Origin: Pelargonium nanum
Taxonomy: Eukaryota > Streptophyta > Magnoliopsida > Geraniales > Geraniaceae
Direction of reading: 5' to 3'
Assembly (NCBI GenBank): GCA_036897485.1
Contig: JAYMTF010001032.1
Coordinates: 1 to 27,059 of the forward strand
Length of the DNA stretch: 27,059 nucleotides
Of this stretch, positions 22,101 through 27,059 are shown piece by piece; position 1 is the first letter of the stretch, and each line of letters opens with the position of its first letter. The position numbers were made by a program, and so were the translations under genes. The notes beneath the pieces are model-generated. The model was given only the letters and a program-made list of their open reading frames with translations, was not told where the DNA came from and did no database searches.

Positions 22101-24757
22101 TTTGCTTTTACTGAACTTTTGTTATTATGTGGGTTGCAGGAAATTTAGCGTTAATTGTTTGTTTTTTTTCATTGTAGAATGAATTATGCCGTATGAGATT
22201 GAATGTTTCTGTGCTGGATGAGCTTGTACATGAGTACTGCGTTTATAGGGGTATTGTTGATTCTGGTCTTGCGTCGCCTTCTGGTGAGAATTAAACTTCA
22301 GCCATTCTTCTACAAGTTCTTTTTTTCTTTTGGTTATTTTTTTTTCTCATGTTCTTCAATTCATGTGTATCTTCTTTTCTCATTGTTATTAAAATAATTT
22401 GTTCAGCATCTGGAATGCAAGCCCTCCCAAAACCCTTAAAAAGTATTCATCCAGAACCTGGCTATTGTTCATCAAGAAATTCCACTATTGAAATGGACTG
22501 CGGTACAAGCAAACATTCAGATGGTGAAACTTCTATTAGTAATTCTCATATAGTTGCTTCTCCTGAAAATAATGCCGATGTTACTAGCATGCTAGTAAGT
22601 GATGTTGAATTGCGATCTGCTTGTGACCAAACAAGCTGTCTTGAAGACTGTAGCACCAGTGGATCGCAGCGGCTTGAAAACTCCAGAGTTACGCAACAAG
22701 ACAAAAGCTATGGAACTGGGGAAAGGAGCAAACGCAAGCGGTGGAGGGGTAGGCATGATGACCTTGATTTTACTGCCAATTTCTCTTCCCGTGGATGCGG
22801 TAAGCAAGAACTTAGTGCTACTACTCAGGTCACTAGCACGAATATGTCGGATAAGCAGGTATGTCTAATTTATTCCTATGAAAAGTTTTTAATGTGATTG
22901 ATTGATTATTGACAGGCTATTTTTTGTTCAGTACGCAGAAAAGAAATCCATATTGAATATCAACAATCGAGAGGATAAATATGAGATTGTGTTGGGAATG
23001 AAGGAACTAGCCAGCAGAGGAATGGCTGCAGAGGTTGTTGAAGAAATTAAAGCTCTGGATCCTAATTTTTTTGTACAAAATCCTGTCTTGCTCTTTCAAC
23101 TTAAGCAGGTAAGTCAGTGCTACTTTAGACATGGACCAACATTGGGGAACATAGTTCTTAGTTTGCATTTGCTTGATACGGGATGCTATAATTTGTTGTT
23201 TCAGGTTGAATTCCTTAAATTGGTCAGTTCTGGTGATTATTCTAGTGCTCTGAGGGTTGCTTGCTCTCATTTAGGTCCTTTAGCATCTAATGATCCAGCA
23301 TTTCTGAAGCCTTTGAAGGAGACTTTGCTGGCATTGCTCCAGCCTGATGAAGATGCAATTGGAAAAGGCTTGCCTTTGAATGCCCTTGCAACTTCACTCC
23401 AGGTATGGCCCTTACGACTTGATTTGATTAGAAGTCATTCTCAACATATACATGTATCTTTTTCTTGTTCTTAAGCTTCTGCTGTGGGCCTCCTCTATTC
23501 TCTCACACATTGGATTCCAGTTTCGCCCTTTAAGTTTGTATTTACGTCAATTGTATTGAACTGAGTGATGATGCAGTTATTGGATGCAGATCACAAGTAG
23601 ATCTTTGATGTTGAGATTTGTTTTAGAATAGATAAATTGAACTGTTGTCAGGTTATTACTTGTTATTTGTCAAAGTTCAGCAGTAAGGATGCATATTAAA
23701 TTTCTCTCATTCTGATTCCTGTGGCTTATAGTTAGATCTTATAAATTTCAGAGTTTCATTTGTTAAAAGGCTGTAATGACCTGCCATTATCACAATGACT
23801 TCCTCGATTAGAATGTCAGTACAACATTTTGTGTTGGCGTCACCGGGTCTTCTGTATATATAGAGATAATGAAAGGATGAAGCATATATACAGTGAAAAG
23901 ATGAAGCAAATAAATAATAATTACACTGAGTTTTGGTGTTTCCACAGGTGAAATCCATTTATTATTGTAATTATTTTTTGTTTCTTTTTATTTCTTGATT
24001 CCTTTTCTTTTTTCTGAGATGGTACAGGTCTGCTTTTGATTTTTTTTTTATGTTCACCATGCCAAAAGTATTTTAGTCTAGCATAAATGAGAAGAATACT
24101 GATTTACTAAATAGTAAATGTGTTGTCCTGATTATATTGATCTGAATTGAGAATGAAAAGTACGTGCTTGTGTATATTGTTTCAAATAGGTTGCAATTGG
24201 TAGGAGGCTTGGTATTGAAGAACCCCAGCTTATGAAGATATTGAGAGCCACTCTTCACTCGCACACCGAGTGGTTTAAACTTCAAATGTGTAAGGATCGT
24301 TTTGAAAATCTTTTGAAGATTGACTCGTTGAAAGAAGTTAATATGTCCTTGCTTGCTGCTGCTGCTGTTACGTCAAACTCGAATGTGGATAGTTGCACTC
24401 ATGGATCTTCTCAACAGACGATCTCTTCAAGTGTCAAAATGTCAGAAGATGGGAACAGTCCAACTCATGTGTCATCTAGAGAAGTTGCATGTGATGAAAA
24501 TGCAATACTTAAAGTAATGGTGAGTTGTCTCATAAACTTGTCTGTAGTCTATACATAATTGGACCATTTTCTGTTTTTCCCTTGTCTTCGGTAAATCTTT
24601 TTATATTAATACTTAAGCTACACGAAAGGATATGAGTATAATATGAAGTTTGGAATTTGTACAGGAGTTTCTTGCTTTGCCAAGGGCAGATGCCATCCAT
24701 CTTCTGGCTCAGTACAATGGAAATGCCGAGACTGTTATTCAGCAAATATTTGCATAG
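18948..24757 (+). CDS. LisH/CTLH/CRA (RanBPM-like) protein with C-terminal UBA-like segment
   Basis: Twelve exons: 18948-19232, 19367-19468, 20375-20455, 20782-20891, 20988-21123, 21227-21325, 22178-22283, 22407-22858, 22932-23108, 23205-23402, 24190-24519, 24665-24757; all GT-AG; 722 residues. A LisH-like segment (7-28) is followed by a Pro/Ser-rich linker (29-52) and a CTLH-CRA module (53 to about 155). A second LisH-like segment (280-300), a Ser-rich probably disordered exon (307-457, with KRKRWRGR near 425) and a second CTLH-CRA module (473 to about 570) follow. The end, ILKVMEFLALPRADAIHLL to IFA (about 688-722), resembles a UBA domain. It looks like the Arabidopsis At5g66810 type. Relatives with CTLH-CRA are scaffolds of GID/CTLH ubiquitin ligases; a similar role here is inference. 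No SPRY or RING domain is present. The start is the ATG in good context giving the LisH-like N-terminus. Confidence 0.88.
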
Positions 24758-25240
24758 CTTGGAATGTTAAAATAGCGGAATTTGATTTCTTTTTTCTTCA
24801 TTCCTTTTGGGGGGGTTTTGTTTAGACATTATTTTATTCAAATTTGTATTATAAAGTTCTTTGTAGATTAATAGATGCACAGAAAAAAGTCGAAAAGCAT
24901 ATGCACTTGCAGTTGATTTCTCCATTTATCCACAATTAATATTTTGTTTTCAGAAGAAGACTTGACAGATAAATTGAGAGCTATTGGGTTTGGTGGAATG
25001 GCTCCATATTTGTTATGTTAGTTTGATCTGTTAAATATATTATGGTTTGAAAGTAAAACACATGTGAAAATGCAGTGTTGTGCACCTACATCCTGCTTGT
25101 TGTTTTACCTCTCATGCCACTCTAAAGTTTTTAACTTTACTAGTTACAAAACAGAGGATATGTCTTATGTATTTTATGAACTATTCATTTAAATCAAATG
25201 AATCTTTAACTAAAATAATTTTTTGCATCGAGAACCCTAG
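24758..25240. other. 3' UTR and spacer after the LisH/CTLH gene
   Basis: AT-rich, with a G run near 24810-24817. No gene, RNA gene or repeat is evident. The exact poly(A) site of the upstream gene cannot be chosen. Confidence 0.4.
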
Positions 25241-25251
25241 AGTTTTCTTTT

Positions 25252-25351
25252 TAGGGTTTGGTGAAAAGTGAGCTTTCTCGTTTGTGGTGATATCTTGCTT
25301 TTGGCAAAAAAAATTTATCGTTATCATTCTACCTAGGGTTTTCTAGGGTTT
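25252..25351 (+). promoter_or_regulatory. Three telo-box motifs (TAGGGTTT)
   Basis: TAGGGTTT occurs at 25252-25259, 25334-25341 and 25344-25351, with a related AACCCTAGA near 25233. Telo boxes are common in promoters of growth-related plant genes and as interstitial telomere-like sequence. Here they precede only a degenerate LINE region, so their use is unknown. Confidence 0.5.
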
Positions 25352-25387
25352 ATATTGGTTCATCTGTAGTTTCGGTGGCAAAATTCG

Positions 25388-26240
25388 TTGGTGTATGGTT
25401 GTGCTAGTAAAAATGGAAGGCAGTTTGGAGAGTTGAATGAGGCTTTAACGGGGGCGGAAGAGGAGGATGTACGCCTTAATCTCGATGCGACTATGACTGG
25501 GAGGGTGGATGGAGGGCGCGAAGGCTGGTGTCACCCTCCCTGTGGCCGAATGAAGGTTATTACGTACGAGACAAGCTTTGAGTCATCCGACAAGTTAGGA
25601 GTGGGGTGGGTTGTTTAGGACAGCGATGGAGGTCGTTGTGATGGTGGCCGAATCTCTTGGTCGGGAAGAGCGCATGGTGCGCCTCAATCTCGATGCGATC
25701 TCGGATGCAGTGACAATGGCCGAGAGTATGGAAGGAGGACATGGAGGCTGGAGTCGCCCTCCCCGTGGCTGGCTAAAGGCTAACATGGAAGGGGCAAGTT
25801 GTCATCATCCGGCAAGGTAGGGGAGGGGTGTGTTGTCCGGGATGAGGGTGGAGGTTGCTATGGTGGGAGCCGAATCTCTTGGTCGGGTGAGTGAAGGGTT
25901 TGTTAGTGGTAACTCAGACAATTCAAATTGGAGGGCAGGCTATGGATAGTGTCTTTGATTTGTTCATTAATGATAGTCGGCTTCTTGCTGATGAATCTGA
26001 TTTCGTCTGGTTTAGTTATACTACGTACGAGGTCTGCAAACTGAGTGATCCTTGCATTAGCTAGGTCGTCGGAGTCCATGTCAGACTTAGGTGTTCGGAT
26101 GAGTGTATCGACCCAGAAGTTTAATTATTTCTGTTCTTAGTTTTGTTTCATTCATGTTTTTAGTTTGATGTTTGACCATGTTCTTGGTTTGAATTTCTAA
26201 TAATATTTGAGTTTGATTTGCTTGAAAAAATTACTTTTTG
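25388..26240 (+). mobile_element. Degenerate LINE RNase H region with internal tandem duplication
   Basis: The frame around 25749-25778 reads WSRPPRGWLKAN and is followed, after a frame change, by a VVRDEGGG-like stretch. W-x-x-P-P-x-G-W-x-K plus VVRD is the entry to the RNase H domain (RVT_3) carried by many plant LINEs. A second, more degraded version of the same segment (WCHPPCGRMK) sits at 25526-25555, and shared words (AATCTCGATGCGA; CCGAATCTCTTGGTCGGG at 25648 and 25870) show a tandem duplication with a period of 208-223 bases. Beyond 25900 the sequence loosely resembles the rest of RNase H and then a T-rich 3' tail to about 26240. Stops and frame changes are present throughout, so no working protein is made. 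A captured host RNase H-like gene fragment is the alternative. Confidence 0.55.
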
Positions 26241-26787
26241 AATCAAATACCAACTTTCACCCAGCAAAACTTTATGATGTGCTATAATTGTAAAAAAAAA
26301 AATCTAATAATGTCTATTTTACTTTTGTTTATATTGTATTATTGATGTTCATGAGTTTGTACTGGGTTGGTTTCTGATATGAAAGCGGATATTTGATTCG
26401 TAAAATAGTTTTAAGAATACATCTGATATAAGCAAATAGTTAATACGATACATATGACGTTACTCCAAATAAGTTTTGAACTTTATTGGCGTTGTGCTGC
26501 GATTTGGAATCTTGACAAATGCGTATGACATTACAACAAGAAGTAGATTGTAAATAAAACACATTATCCATATCTTTCATACTAACGATAACTTGAATTT
26601 TCTTTTGGTTTTCAGGTTTTTGGGGAGTGCGGAGATTTCTCGTGGCATGTCGGAGCTTCCGCTCATCAGAAAGTTGTTCTGCAAAACTGCGAGAAACGCT
26701 AAATATTAGTCGCTAAATAAGATGGCGAAGAAGAATTACAGTAGTAGTGTTTTTCAAGGAAGGATATAGACATATAGTATAATGTTG
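26241..26787. other. Spacer including the 3' flank of the patatin-like gene
   Basis: AT-rich with a poly(A) run near 26291-26301. A GC-richer patch at 26617-26711 follows a good acceptor-like TTTTCAG but is not linked to any gene. The part next to 26787 should hold the 3' UTR of the minus-strand patatin-like gene. Confidence 0.4.
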
Positions 26788-26967
26788 TTACTCTTTGAGT
26801 GCTTCGGCATTAGAAACAGATTTATCAATAGGTTGGTAGAGGCCGGTGTCCAAATTCATCTGGGAAACACGTTTGTCCAACAAGCTCAACCCTACTTGCT
26901 TCAGATCGTCCATGTTCTTCTTTGTACTTATATTCATTGACGCCACCTTCCTAACCAGTGTGTCATC
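26788..26967 (-). CDS. Patatin-like phospholipase, last exon only (partial)
   Basis: The minus-strand frame reads DDTLVRKVASMNISTKKNMDD, then DLKQVGLSLLDKRVSQMNLDTG, and ends SNAEALKE before TAA at 26790-26788. This matches the C-terminal end of plant patatins (typically DDTLTG...TKENLENL..GE.LLKKPVSRVNLETG). Patatins are acyl hydrolases with a Ser-Asp dyad acting on membrane lipids; the dyad lies in exons beyond the window. The exon start is set at 26967 after AAG, where the conserved DDTL begins; a CAG acceptor at 26994 would add nine residues in the same frame and cannot be excluded. The protein stops about a dozen residues earlier than most relatives, which continue with a RFAKLLS-type tail after ALK. 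Confidence 0.75.
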   Translation of the reverse strand, partial: DDTLVRKVASMNISTKKNMDDLKQVGLSLLDKRVSQMNLDTGLYQPIDKSVSNAEALKE

Positions 26968-27059
26968 CTTTACATACACAAAAACAAACTGTAAAAAACT
27001 TCTCAACTAAAAGCTTAAACTGATAGTTGAAGGCCCAATAATAGTTTTATACTCTGACA

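Noticed and set aside
26617-26711. Possible plus-strand exon after TTTTCAG (reading FLGSAEISRGMSELPL...)
   Set aside because: Good acceptor-like context, but no upstream exon to join and no family match; likely 3' flank of the patatin gene or repeat.
1-27059. CRISPR arrays, operons or bacterial-type features
   Set aside because: The window is intron-rich plant DNA; no regularly spaced short repeats or ribosome-binding sites were seen.

Overview
The window is nuclear DNA of a flowering plant, most likely a eudicot. Base composition is AT-rich, genes carry many GT-AG introns, and the coding regions read as recognisable plant families. A rosid, possibly Rosaceae, is my guess from the general look of the repeats; the sequence does not prove it. 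Splice sites were placed by hand so that the reading frame carries across every junction.

Layout. 1-234: 3' tail of a LINE. 1606-4339 (+): a nine-exon gene for a multi-pass membrane protein of the At3g27390 type. 4340-6600: gene-poor. 6608-7746 (-): a three-exon methylesterase (MES/SABP2-like alpha/beta hydrolase). 7750-11280: a repeat cluster holding a CACTA transposon end, a MITE-like element, a broken Ty1-copia fossil with one LTR, and a 73-bp tandem repeat. 11284-16519 (+): a ten-exon organellar methionine aminopeptidase (MAP1D type) with a tiny SINE in intron 8. 16520-18650: gene-poor, with repeat relics. 18948-24757 (+): a twelve-exon LisH/CTLH/CRA (RanBPM-like) protein with a C-terminal UBA-like segment. 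25388-26240: a degenerate LINE RNase H region carrying an internal tandem duplication. 26788-26967 (-): the last exon of a patatin-like lipase whose remainder lies beyond the right edge.

The five genes have no evident shared pathway; this is an ordinary stretch of plant chromosome with independent housekeeping and specialised genes separated by decayed transposons. The most interesting points are these: the RanBPM-like protein is built as a two-fold repeat of LisH-like plus CTLH-CRA with a matching intron position; an upstream ATG opens a frame overlapping its start; an 80-bp SINE in MAP1D has perfect 14-bp target duplications; and a 73-bp tandem array lies upstream of MAP1D. I found no convincing new multi-gene system.
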